From assembly GCF_018614195.1 (NCBI RefSeq), contig NZ_JAGGOT010000028.1, forward strand, positions 62,001 to 126,000: DNA of 64,000 nt, written 5' to 3'. Under the pieces are notes generated by a model. The model saw only the letters and a list, made by a program, of their open reading frames with translations, made no database searches and had not been told where the DNA came from. Shown piece after piece: positions 18,646-25,415 of the stretch (its first letter is position 1; every line of letters begins with the position of its first letter). Source of the stretch: Streptomyces sp. ISL-43 (lineage in GTDB: Bacteria; Actinomycetota; Actinomycetes; Streptomycetales; Streptomycetaceae). Position numbers and translations under genes: made by a program.

Positions 18646-18678
18646 GTACTCATTTCCGCGCCTAGGTACGGATACTCA
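18646..18678. promoter_or_regulatory. MacR-like box: paired TGAGTA elements
   Basis: On the minus strand, TGAGTATCCGTACCTA (18678-18663) matches 11 of 14 defined positions of the MacR consensus TGAGTAC-N2-GTACTCA, as I recall it from Streptomyces coelicolor. A second exact half-site TGAGTAC lies at 18652-18646, with a CCTAGG palindrome between the two. The macRS genes are in this window (44982-46891). The site lies between convergent genes, so its only obvious target is the putative small RNA. Confidence 0.35.
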
Positions 18679-18740
18679 GCCGCCCCACCAGTTCTACGCG
18701 CCCGCCGCGTCCCAGCGGCACCGCCGATCGGGCGTACCCG

Positions 18741-19373
18741 TCAGCGGTTGCCGCTGACCCGTCCCCGCAGCAGAAGCGACAGCGCCGAGTGCACGTCGTC
18801 CAGCGACCGCTCGCTCTGGAACGACTGCCAGTCCAGCGCCGCCACGAGCACCATCCCGACCAGTGCGGCGGCGGTCAGCGGCACGTCGATCTCCGCGCTC
18901 AGCTCCCCCCGCTCCACGCCTTCGCGCAGCACCGTCTCGACGACGGCGACCGCCTCCCGCCGGACGACCATCAGGGTCGACTGCCAGGTCCGGTTGGTCC
19001 GCCACAGCTCGGCGACGTAGAGCTGGGTGAAGGCCGGGTACCGGTCGATGAACACCAACCCGGCCCGGATCATCTCGTCGAGCGCCTCGACCCGGCTCCC
19101 GCCCCTGGCCTCGGTCGATTCCGCCGCCGACCGCAGGGACTCGGTCAGCAGCCCGACCCCGTGCCGCAGCAACTCCTCGAAGAGGTCGTTCTTGCTGGCG
19201 AAGTTGTAGTAGACGGTGCCCTTCGCAACGCCCGCCCGCTCGGCGATCTCGTCGACCGTGGTCGCCGAGAATCCCTGCTCCGCGATGAGGGTGACGGCGG
19301 CTTCGTAGAGCTTCTGCCGTGTGGCCTGGCGGCGGCCGCCGCCCGCGGCCGTACCGGTGCTGCTGCGTTCCAT
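18741..19373 (-). CDS. TetR-family transcriptional regulator
   Basis: A 210-residue regulator. The N-terminal helix-turn-helix is typical: TRQKLYEAAVTLIAEQGF, then ATTVDEIAERAGVAKGTVYYNF at about residues 34-55. The C-terminal ligand/dimer domain is variable. ATG 19373 is used; a GTG at 19406, four bases after the YhgE stop, would add 11 residues. It is the third gene of the ABC-YhgE-TetR operon and probably represses it through the palindrome at 22352-22377. The inducer is unknown. Confidence 0.9.
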   Translation of the reverse strand: MERSSTGTAAGGGRRQATRQKLYEAAVTLIAEQGFSATTVDEIAERAGVAKGTVYYNFASKNDLFEELLRHGVGLLTESLRSAAESTEARGGSRVEALDEMIRAGLVFIDRYPAFTQLYVAELWRTNRTWQSTLMVVRREAVAVVETVLREGVERGELSAEIDVPLTAAALVGMVLVAALDWQSFQSERSLDDVHSALSLLLRGRVSGNR

Positions 19374-19409
19374 GGCGCTGATTCTCACAGGTCGGCCGCT
19401 CTCCACCGG

Positions 19410-21494
19410 CTACAGGCTCAGTTCGGGATGCAGCCGGTCCATCGTCCACACCTGCTTGCCGCGGGCGGCGAGCGCGGTGAGGGCGAGGGCGCCCGCGGTG
19501 AAGGCGGCCAGTACGGCGCAGCCCTGCCAGACCGGGGCGAGGTCGCCGCCGGTGATGAGGCGGCGCAGGCTCTCGACCACGTACGACATCGGCAGGTAGG
19601 GGTGGATGGCGTTGAAGAACCCCGGGCTGGTCTGGACGGGGTAGGTGCCGCCGGCCGAGGTCAGCTGGAGCATCAGGACGGCCAGCACCAGGATCCGCCC
19701 GGCGGCGCCGAACTTGGCGTTGAGCCACTGGACGATCGCGGCGAAACAGCCGGTGACCAGCATCAGGAAGGCCACGGTGAGCGCCGGCCGGGCCATCTGC
19801 AGGCCGAGCCCCCAGTGGAGTACGGACATCAGCGCGGCCACCTGCGCGGCGCCGAGCCCGGCCACGGGCAGCCAGCCGGCGAGGGCGATCCGCCAGGGTG
19901 AGGCGCCGGCGGCGAGCGCCCGCCGGTTCAGCGGTGCGATCAGCATGTAGGCGACCATCGCGCCGACCCACAGGGAGAGCGGGATGAAGTAGGGGGCGAA
20001 GCCGGTGCCGTAGTTGGGCGCCTTGTGCAGGGACTGGTTGGCGAGCTGGATCGGGTCCGCCATCACCTCGGTGCGGGTGTCGCGCTGCTGCTGGTCGTAG
20101 TCGGGGATCTTGCCGGCGCCGTCGTGCAGTCCGCCGGCGAGTTCGCCGTTGCCGTCCACGAGCTTGACCAGGCCGCCGTCGAGGCTGTGCGCGCCGTCGC
20201 CGAGCTTGCCGACGCCCACGCCGAGGGCGCCGGAGCCTTCGGTGGCGGTGCCGATGCCGGTGTGCAGCTTGGCCATGCCGGTGGCGACCTTGTGGGCTCC
20301 GTCGTTGAGGGCGTTCACCTGGGCGACGGCCGAATCGAGGTCGGCGGAGAGGCCGGGGGCCTTGGTGGCGAGCTTGCGGGCCTCGCGCTCCAGGTCGGAG
20401 AGCTGCGTGCGGAGCGTGCCGATGTCGCCGCCGGTGTCCTTGACGAGCGTGTTGACGTCGCCCGCGAGCTCGGCTCCCTCGGCGGCGTCGTCCTTGAGCT
20501 TCTTGAGCTGGGGGCAGGTGGCGGGCAGCGGCTTGGTGCCGGTGGTGCAGGTCTTCGCGTAGACGTCGGCGGCGCCGGTGGAGACGCGCTGGGTGACGGT
20601 GGCGGCGGCGGGAGCCGCCTTGGTGAAGGTCTCGAGGTGGTTGCCCACGACCTTGGCGGTGTCGGCGACGAGCTCGGCGCTGTCCGCGAGCTGCTTGGGG
20701 TCCTTGAGGAAGGGGCGGGCCTTGTCGGCGGCGCCGCCCACCTTGTCGGCGAGCCGCTGGGTACCGGCCGCGATGTCCTTCGTACCGGTCTCGAGCTGTC
20801 CGGCGGCGCCGTTCAGCTTCTTCAGGCCGCCGGTGATCTCGCCGTTCTTCTCCTTCGCCGTCTCCAGGCCCTCCGCGAGGTCCTTGGCGCCCTTCTGGGC
20901 CTTGCCGGCGCCGTCGGTGAGCTTGTCGGCCCCGTCGGCCGCCTCGGCGGTCTTGTCGTGGAGGTCGGAGAAGTTGACGAAGATCTTGTCGAGGAAGCCG
21001 CGGGAGGCGTTGGTGGACGCCGCCGAGCGGACCTCGGAGAAGACGGTGCGCGAGATGGAGCCGACGATGTAGTTGTTCGCGTCGTTCGTGCGGACCTGGA
21101 GGGCTCCGGTGGCGGGGTCCTCGCCGGAGCTGGAGGCGATCTTCGTGCTGAAGTCGGCGGGCATGGTGAGGGAGAGGTAGTACGTACCGTCCTCCAGCCC
21201 CTCGGCCGCCTCCTCGGCACTGACCTCGCGCCAGTCGAAGGTCTTGCTGTCGTGCAGCTTGCGGGTGATCTCGTCGCCGGCGTCGATGCGCTTGCCGTCC
21301 ACGGTGGCGCCCTGGTCGGAGTTGACGAGGGCGACGGGCACCTTGTCGAGGCGGCTGTAGGGGTCCCAGAAGGACCACAGGTACAGCGCTCCGTAGAGCA
21401 GCGGCAGCAGGAGCAGTGCGACGAGCGCGGCCCGGGGCAGCTTCCCCCGCCCGAACCGCTTCAGCTCAAGCGCGGCCAGCTTCGGTGAGCGCAT
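19410..21494 (-). CDS. YhgE/Pip-family membrane protein
   Basis: A 694-residue protein of the YhgE/Pip (phage infection protein) family. One membrane segment at about residues 23-43 is followed by LYLWSFWDPY-type sequence and a long extracytoplasmic region. That region is rich in helical heptad-like repeats (GADKLTDGAGKAQKGAKDLAEG-type), probably coiled coil. The C-terminus has about five or six membrane segments resembling an ABC-2 permease. It overlaps the upstream ATPase gene by 29 bases, so the pair may be an exporter. The substrate is unknown. Confidence 0.92.
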   Translation of the reverse strand: MRSPKLAALELKRFGRGKLPRAALVALLLLPLLYGALYLWSFWDPYSRLDKVPVALVNSDQGATVDGKRIDAGDEITRKLHDSKTFDWREVSAEEAAEGLEDGTYYLSLTMPADFSTKIASSSGEDPATGALQVRTNDANNYIVGSISRTVFSEVRSAASTNASRGFLDKIFVNFSDLHDKTAEAADGADKLTDGAGKAQKGAKDLAEGLETAKEKNGEITGGLKKLNGAAGQLETGTKDIAAGTQRLADKVGGAADKARPFLKDPKQLADSAELVADTAKVVGNHLETFTKAAPAAATVTQRVSTGAADVYAKTCTTGTKPLPATCPQLKKLKDDAAEGAELAGDVNTLVKDTGGDIGTLRTQLSDLEREARKLATKAPGLSADLDSAVAQVNALNDGAHKVATGMAKLHTGIGTATEGSGALGVGVGKLGDGAHSLDGGLVKLVDGNGELAGGLHDGAGKIPDYDQQQRDTRTEVMADPIQLANQSLHKAPNYGTGFAPYFIPLSLWVGAMVAYMLIAPLNRRALAAGASPWRIALAGWLPVAGLGAAQVAALMSVLHWGLGLQMARPALTVAFLMLVTGCFAAIVQWLNAKFGAAGRILVLAVLMLQLTSAGGTYPVQTSPGFFNAIHPYLPMSYVVESLRRLITGGDLAPVWQGCAVLAAFTAGALALTALAARGKQVWTMDRLHPELSL

Positions 21495-22338
21495 CGTCGT
21501 CCCCCTTCGTCTCGTCGGTGTCGGTGGTGCCGGTGCCCTCGGGGGAACCCCAGGTGATCTCGGAGTCCATGGGCCGGGGCACGGCGGCGGGCTCCGCGGC
21601 GTCCGGGTCGGCTTCCGGGTCGGCTTCCGGGTCGGCGGCGGCGTCCGCGACCGTCCGCAGCACCGTCGCGTCGGCCGGGGCCTCGCTGCACACAGCGAGG
21701 ACGGTCGTGCCGCGGGCGGCGAGCGAGCGGAGCAGGTCCCAGGCCTCGGCGCGCTCGGCGTCGGAGAGCTTGAGGTCGAGGTCGTCCAGGGCCAGCAGGC
21801 GCGGTGAGCCGAGCAGCGCGATGGCCACCGACAGCCGTACGGATTCCAGCCGTTCCAGGTCCCGTACGGAGGTCCGCGGGCCCTTGGGCAGGGTCGCGAG
21901 GTCCAGTCCGGCGGCGGCCAGCGCGGCGGCGATCCGGGCCGCGGTGGAGCTGCGGCGCTCGCCGCGCGGGCGGAGCAGGGCGCGGACGGGGCCCTCGTAG
22001 CGGCGCTGGAGCAGGGCGCCCTCGCGCAGCTGCTCGGCGACGGTGAGGGCCTGGTCGAGGTCGTTGACCCCGGATACCGGGCCGAGGGCGGCGACGCGGC
22101 GGACCGCGGCCATCCTCTTCGGCAGCCGGTGACTGCCGATCTCGGCGTGTCCCTCGGTGGGCTTCATCCGGCCCGTGAGGGCGAGGAGCAGGCAGGTCCG
22201 GCCGCTTCCGGAGGGGCCTTGGACCGCGATGAGCGAGCCGGGCGCCGCGTCGATCCCGACGCCCCGGAAGACCCAGCCGCGCGGGCCCTTGAGTCCGAAG
22301 CCCTCGGCTTTGACGGCCGCGCCGTGCGGGCTGTCCAC
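21466..22338 (-). CDS. ABC-transporter-like ATPase with altered Walker A
   Basis: A 290-residue protein with an ABC ATPase fold, partner of the overlapping YhgE gene. The Walker A loop reads GPSGSGRT, with Arg47 in place of the invariant Lys. The Walker B equivalent is LLALDDLDL and the LSGGQ signature is degenerate (RDLERLESVRLS). A tail of about 70 residues is rich in acidic residues and PEAD repeats. GTG 22338 has AAGGAGG upstream. ATP hydrolysis may be weak or absent. Classified as ABC from overall order of motifs, not from catalytic residues. Confidence 0.85.
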   Translation of the reverse strand: MDSPHGAAVKAEGFGLKGPRGWVFRGVGIDAAPGSLIAVQGPSGSGRTCLLLALTGRMKPTEGHAEIGSHRLPKRMAAVRRVAALGPVSGVNDLDQALTVAEQLREGALLQRRYEGPVRALLRPRGERRSSTAARIAAALAAAGLDLATLPKGPRTSVRDLERLESVRLSVAIALLGSPRLLALDDLDLKLSDAERAEAWDLLRSLAARGTTVLAVCSEAPADATVLRTVADAAADPEADPEADPDAAEPAAVPRPMDSEITWGSPEGTGTTDTDETKGDDDALTEAGRA

Positions 22339-22351
22339 GCCGTCCTCCTTC

Positions 22352-22377
22352 TTTTGAACTGACCAGTCAGTTCAAAA
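22352..22377. promoter_or_regulatory. Palindromic operator upstream of the ABC-YhgE-TetR operon
   Basis: An 11-bp perfect inverted repeat (TTTTGAACTGA and its complement) with a 4-base centre CCAG. It lies 14 bases upstream of the ATPase GTG start and abuts its ribosome-binding site. A -10-like TAGTTT lies just outside it on the minus strand. Length and symmetry fit a TetR-family dimer site, most simply that of the TetR encoded in the same operon. Confidence 0.75.
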
Positions 22378-22579
22378 ACTAGCATCCTTGGCGGCATCCG
22401 GTGCGCACCGGGGGGAAGTTGCCCGGGCAAGGCCCCTGCCGATGAGGCGAAAGCGCAGGTCAGCGCGATTGTCAGTGGCGGCCTTCACGATGGGGACACG
22501 CACGGAACACGCACAGCACGGCACCGCACGGAGCCACACCAGGCAGCGCGAAAGCGCACGCAACGACAGGAGGTTCGTC

Positions 22580-23077
22580 ATGGCCACACCGTCCCCGTCC
22601 CCTGTCCACCCCGTCCCGCGGAAGTCGGCGGCACCACCCGCCGCACTCGATCTGCTCGTCAAGGCCCACGAGGGCCTGGCCGAAGCCGCCCGGCTGACCC
22701 GGTCCAACGAGCGGTACGCCACCGCCCACCTCGCCGCGCTGCGCGCCGCCGCGGCCGTGCTCGCCGCGCGCGGGCGGCCCGAGCCGGTGAACCCGCGGCG
22801 CAGGCCGCGCATCCGCAGCGCGTGGGAGGTGCTCCCGGAGATAGCGCCCGAACTGACCGAGTGGAGCGCGCTCTTCGCCTCCGGCGCGGCCCGCCGGGCG
22901 CGGGCCGAGGCGGGGATAGCGGGCGCGGCGACCAACCGGGACGCGGACGACCTGGTGCGTGAGGTGGCGATGTTCCTGCGCCTGGTGGAGCGGATGCTCG
23001 CGCTCCGGCCGATCACGCCCGCCGGCCCGTCGCAGGGCCTGCCACTGCCACGGGCGGAGCGTCCCGACGCGGGATGA
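22580..23077 (+). CDS. SAV_6107-family HEPN domain protein
   Basis: A 165-residue helical protein recognised as the SAV_6107 HEPN family, which is found widely in Streptomyces. The likely HEPN motif is R-X4-H in NERYATAHLAAL (Arg45, His50). Conserved RIRSAWEVLPEIAPELTEWSALFA and DADDLVREVAMFLRLVERML stretches follow. HEPN proteins are often RNases or nucleotide-binding partners, but no function is established for this family. The ATG has a perfect AGGAGG six bases upstream. It is divergent from the ABC-YhgE operon. Confidence 0.85.
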   Translation: MATPSPSPVHPVPRKSAAPPAALDLLVKAHEGLAEAARLTRSNERYATAHLAALRAAAAVLAARGRPEPVNPRRRPRIRSAWEVLPEIAPELTEWSALFASGAARRARAEAGIAGAATNRDADDLVREVAMFLRLVERMLALRPITPAGPSQGLPLPRAERPDAG

Positions 23078-23149
23078 CCTGCCCGGCAGCCGAAGGCCAT
23101 AGGGTGGGCACGAACCGCTCGCCCAAAACGCGCCGAGGAGCCATCAGCC

Positions 23150-23908
23150 GTGTCGGACACTTCCCGCCCCCGCGCCTCCCTCCGCACCGCCGTGGTGTGG
23201 GAGGTCCTCAAGGAGGCACTCGACCGCCGGGTGAAGGCGACCGGGCGGGACGTGCTGGACGTGCTCGACACCGGTGGCGGCACCGGCAAGTTCGCCGTGC
23301 CGGTGGCCCACCTCGGCCACCGGGTCACCGTGGTCGACCCCAGCCCGAACGCGCTGTTCGGACTGGAGCGCCGGGTCGCCGAAGCCGGTGTGGCAGACCT
23401 CGTCCGCGGGGTGCAGGGCGACGCCCAGGGCCTGCTCGAGGTCGTCGAGCGCGACGCCTACGACGTGGTGATCTGCCACGGCGTGCTGGAGTACGTGGAC
23501 GACCCGGCCGAGGGCGTCGCCAACGCGGTGGCGGCCCTGCGCCCCGGCGGCATCCTCAGCCTGCTGGGCGCCGGGCTCGGCGGGGCCGTCCTGGCCCGCG
23601 CGCTCGCCGGGCACTTCACGGAGGCCCGTACGGCGCTCACCGACCCGGCCGGCCGCTGGGGACCGGGCGACCCGGTACCGCGCCGTTTCACCGCCGAGCA
23701 GCTCGCCGCGCTGGTCGGCGACGCCGGTCTGACGGTCGGCTCGGTGCACGGCGTCCGGGTCTTCGCCGACCTGGTTCCGGGTGGCCTGGTGGACACCGAG
23801 CCCGGCGCGGTCGAGGCCCTGCTGCGCCTGGAAGAGGCCGCCGCGGAGCTGCCCGCCTTCCACGCGGTCGCCACCCAGCTGCACGTCCTCGGCGAGAAGC
23901 CCGCCTGA
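23150..23908 (+). CDS. Class I SAM-dependent methyltransferase
   Basis: A 252-residue protein with a Rossmann-type methyltransferase fold. Motif I is VLDTGGGTGKFAVPVA at about residues 36-52, motif II ends in VTVVDPSP, and the post-I acidic residue is Asp. Motif IV is VVICHGVLEYV, as in UbiE/CmoA-like enzymes. The GTG start has GAGGAG upstream. A -10-like TAGGGT at 23100-23105 suggests its own promoter. The substrate cannot be told from sequence; the gene lies just downstream of the HEPN gene on the same strand. Confidence 0.88.
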   Translation: MSDTSRPRASLRTAVVWEVLKEALDRRVKATGRDVLDVLDTGGGTGKFAVPVAHLGHRVTVVDPSPNALFGLERRVAEAGVADLVRGVQGDAQGLLEVVERDAYDVVICHGVLEYVDDPAEGVANAVAALRPGGILSLLGAGLGGAVLARALAGHFTEARTALTDPAGRWGPGDPVPRRFTAEQLAALVGDAGLTVGSVHGVRVFADLVPGGLVDTEPGAVEALLRLEEAAAELPAFHAVATQLHVLGEKPA

Positions 23909-23982
23909 TCTGCGAACCTTCCGGGAACGCGGTGGGCCACTCACCCTCCGAACCGGCGCCGTGACCCGTATGATCGGGGTCA

Positions 23983-24072
23983 GTGACCGGCATGCCGCGC
24001 GGACCTCTGGGGAATAACGCCCTCAAGGACCGCTCGCAGGGTGGTCCGGCTTCGCGCAACACTCGTTTGTGA
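23983..24072 (+). CDS. Possible short leader peptide upstream of the DUF3040 gene
   Basis: A 29-codon reading frame (GTG 23983; internal ATG 23992) ends in TGA at 24070-24072. A good -10 hexamer TATGAT (23969-23974) lies eight bases before the GTG, so translation could be nearly leaderless. The peptide is basic and ends CGT-TTG-TGA with the rare Leu codon TTG. It is directly followed by overlapping hairpins that look like an attenuator. Coding status is inferred from layout only. Confidence 0.35.
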   Translation: MTGMPRGPLGNNALKDRSQGGPASRNTRL

Positions 24073-24132
24073 CAGCACCGTCTTCAAGACGGCACTGTGC
24101 TTTCCTCGGTACTTTCCAAGGGCAGTGTTTTT
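24072..24132 (+). promoter_or_regulatory. Attenuator-like alternative hairpins upstream of the DUF3040 gene
   Basis: Hairpin A (24072-24098) pairs ACAG-CCGTCTT with AAGACGG-CTGT and begins at the leader stop codon. Hairpin B pairs CACTG (24093-24097) with CAGTG (24123-24127), extended by CTT/AAG inside. It is followed by TTTTT (24128-24132), as in an intrinsic terminator. The two share 24093-24098 and cannot form together. This is the geometry of a terminator/antiterminator switch, 105 bases before the DUF3040 start. Confidence 0.4.
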
Positions 24133-24236
24133 AGAACGTGGCGTAGAGGGCGGGTATCACGGGGGCGATTCCCCGCCTATCCTGAAGGGGACCCCTGGTC
24201 GCTACCCCCCGCGACCGACGGATGAGGAGGACTCCC

Positions 24237-24638
24237 GTGCCGCTCTCGGAGCACGAGCAGCGAATGCTCGAGCAGATGGAGCGAGCGCTGTACGCCGAAG
24301 ATCCCAAATTCGCTACAGCGCTTGAGGGAAGCGGACTGCGCACGTACACCCGGCGACGGGTCTACCAGGCAGTCGCAGGCATTGTGGTGGGTATCGCGCT
24401 CCTCATGACCGGTGTGATCGTGCCGAACGTGCTTTGGATCAGCGTGGTGGGGTTCCTCGTCATGCTGAGCTGCACGGTTCTCGTGGTCACCGGTTGGCGC
24501 AAGGCACCCAAGCCTGGTGAGCAGCCCGCCTCCGGTAGTGCAGGCGGTTCGGCCCATGGCCAGAACCGGCAGCGTCGGTCGATGATGACCCGTATCGAGG
24601 AACGGTGGCAGCGCCGCCGTGACGAACAGGGGCAGTAG
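24237..24638 (+). CDS. DUF3040 small membrane protein
   Basis: A 133-residue protein. The N-terminus PLSEHEQRMLEQMERALYAEDPKFA is the DUF3040 signature. Two membrane segments follow at about residues 45-90, then a hydrophilic, basic tail (RRSMMTRIEERWQRRRD). GTG 24237 has GAGGAGG seven bases upstream. It is conserved near the dcw cluster in actinobacteria (an Rv2169c-like position, from memory). Function unknown. The 328-base upstream gap holds a leader frame, alternative hairpins and a second -10-like TATCCT at 24178. Confidence 0.9.
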   Translation: MPLSEHEQRMLEQMERALYAEDPKFATALEGSGLRTYTRRRVYQAVAGIVVGIALLMTGVIVPNVLWISVVGFLVMLSCTVLVVTGWRKAPKPGEQPASGSAGGSAHGQNRQRRSMMTRIEERWQRRRDEQGQ

Positions 24639-24657
24639 GCCCCGCCGACAGACTCGG

Positions 24658-24695
24658 GTGAGGGGACGGCCGCCGGAAGGCGGCCGTCCCCTCAC
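24658..24695. terminator. Perfect hairpin after the DUF3040 gene
   Basis: GTGAGGGGACGGCCGCC pairs with its complement across a GGAA loop: a 17-bp perfect stem beginning 19 bases after the DUF3040 stop. There is no T-tract, as is common for Streptomyces terminators. It should work in either direction. Confidence 0.8.
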
Positions 24696-24790
24696 CGCTG
24701 TGTCCGCCGCCCCGCCGGATCGCCCCCCTCCCCCGGCCCCCGGCCCCCGGTCTCCGGCCGAGAGACACCCCCGTACGGCATGATGATCGG

Positions 24791-25405
24791 GTGAGTGTCC
24801 TCCCCCTGGTCTTCACCAGCGGCTGGGCCAGCGGGATCAACGCGTACGCGGTGGTCCTCCTGCTCGGCATCTTCGGCGCGACCGGCCTGACCGACGACGT
24901 CCCCGCCTCCCTGCAGCGCACCGACGTGCTGATCGTCGCGGCGGTGCTCTTCCTCTGCGAGGCGGTGGCCGACAAGATCCCGTACGTGGACTCGCTCTGG
25001 GACACCGTCCACACCGTGATCCGCCCGGTGTCCGGAGCGGTGGTCGGCGCGCTGCTGGCCGGGCAGAGCGGCTCGCTCTCCGACATCACCGCCGGCGCCG
25101 TCGGCGGCTCCACCGCCCTGGCCAGCCATTTCGTCAAAGCCGGCACCCGCATGGCCATCAACACCTCGCCCGAGCCCTTCAGCAATGTCGTCATGAGCAC
25201 CGCCGAGGACCTCGGCGTGGCCGGGATCGTCACCTTCGCGATGTTCAACCCGGAGGCCGCCGCGATCATCGCGGCCGTCCTGCTCGTCACCGGACTCGCC
25301 CTGCTGATCTACCTCTGGGCAAGGATCCGCCGCTTCCTGCGCCGCCGGGCCCAGCGCCGCGAGGAGAAGCGGCTCGCCGCCGAGGTCGCCCGCGTCGCTC
25401 GATAG
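24791..25405 (+). CDS. DUF4126 membrane protein
   Basis: A 204-residue integral membrane protein with about five hydrophobic segments. It begins MSVLPLVFTSGWASGINAYA, the DUF4126 signature, and includes PYVDSLWDTVHTVIRPVSGA and GGSTALASHFVKAGTRM. The C-terminus is Arg-rich. The GTG start lies six bases after a -10-like CATGAT (24779-24784), with no Shine-Dalgarno sequence, so the message is probably leaderless. Function unknown. Confidence 0.88.
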   Translation: MSVLPLVFTSGWASGINAYAVVLLLGIFGATGLTDDVPASLQRTDVLIVAAVLFLCEAVADKIPYVDSLWDTVHTVIRPVSGAVVGALLAGQSGSLSDITAGAVGGSTALASHFVKAGTRMAINTSPEPFSNVVMSTAEDLGVAGIVTFAMFNPEAAAIIAAVLLVTGLALLIYLWARIRRFLRRRAQRREEKRLAAEVARVAR

Positions 25406-25415
25406 GCTCAGCCGC

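Larger units (their letters stand above)
18470..18690 (-). ncRNA. Putative structured small RNA or long structured 3' UTR
   Basis: No protein gene is supported between 18435 and 18740. On the minus strand, GACCCGGT at 18592-18585 pairs with ACCGGGTC at 18553-18546. The pairing continues through about eleven more pairs with two G-U wobbles and one bulged A, giving a roughly 19-bp hairpin with an eight-base loop. It is followed by the T8 terminator at 18478. Upstream lie two TGAGTA elements (18646-18678). The arrangement suggests a short RNA of about 170 bases, but it could equally be the 3' end of the tetR message. The start point is not determined. Confidence 0.4.

Noticed and set aside
22580..23077. 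HEPN/MNT toxin-antitoxin pair
   Set aside because: No nucleotidyltransferase gene lies next to the HEPN gene; its neighbours are a methyltransferase and a divergent transporter operon.
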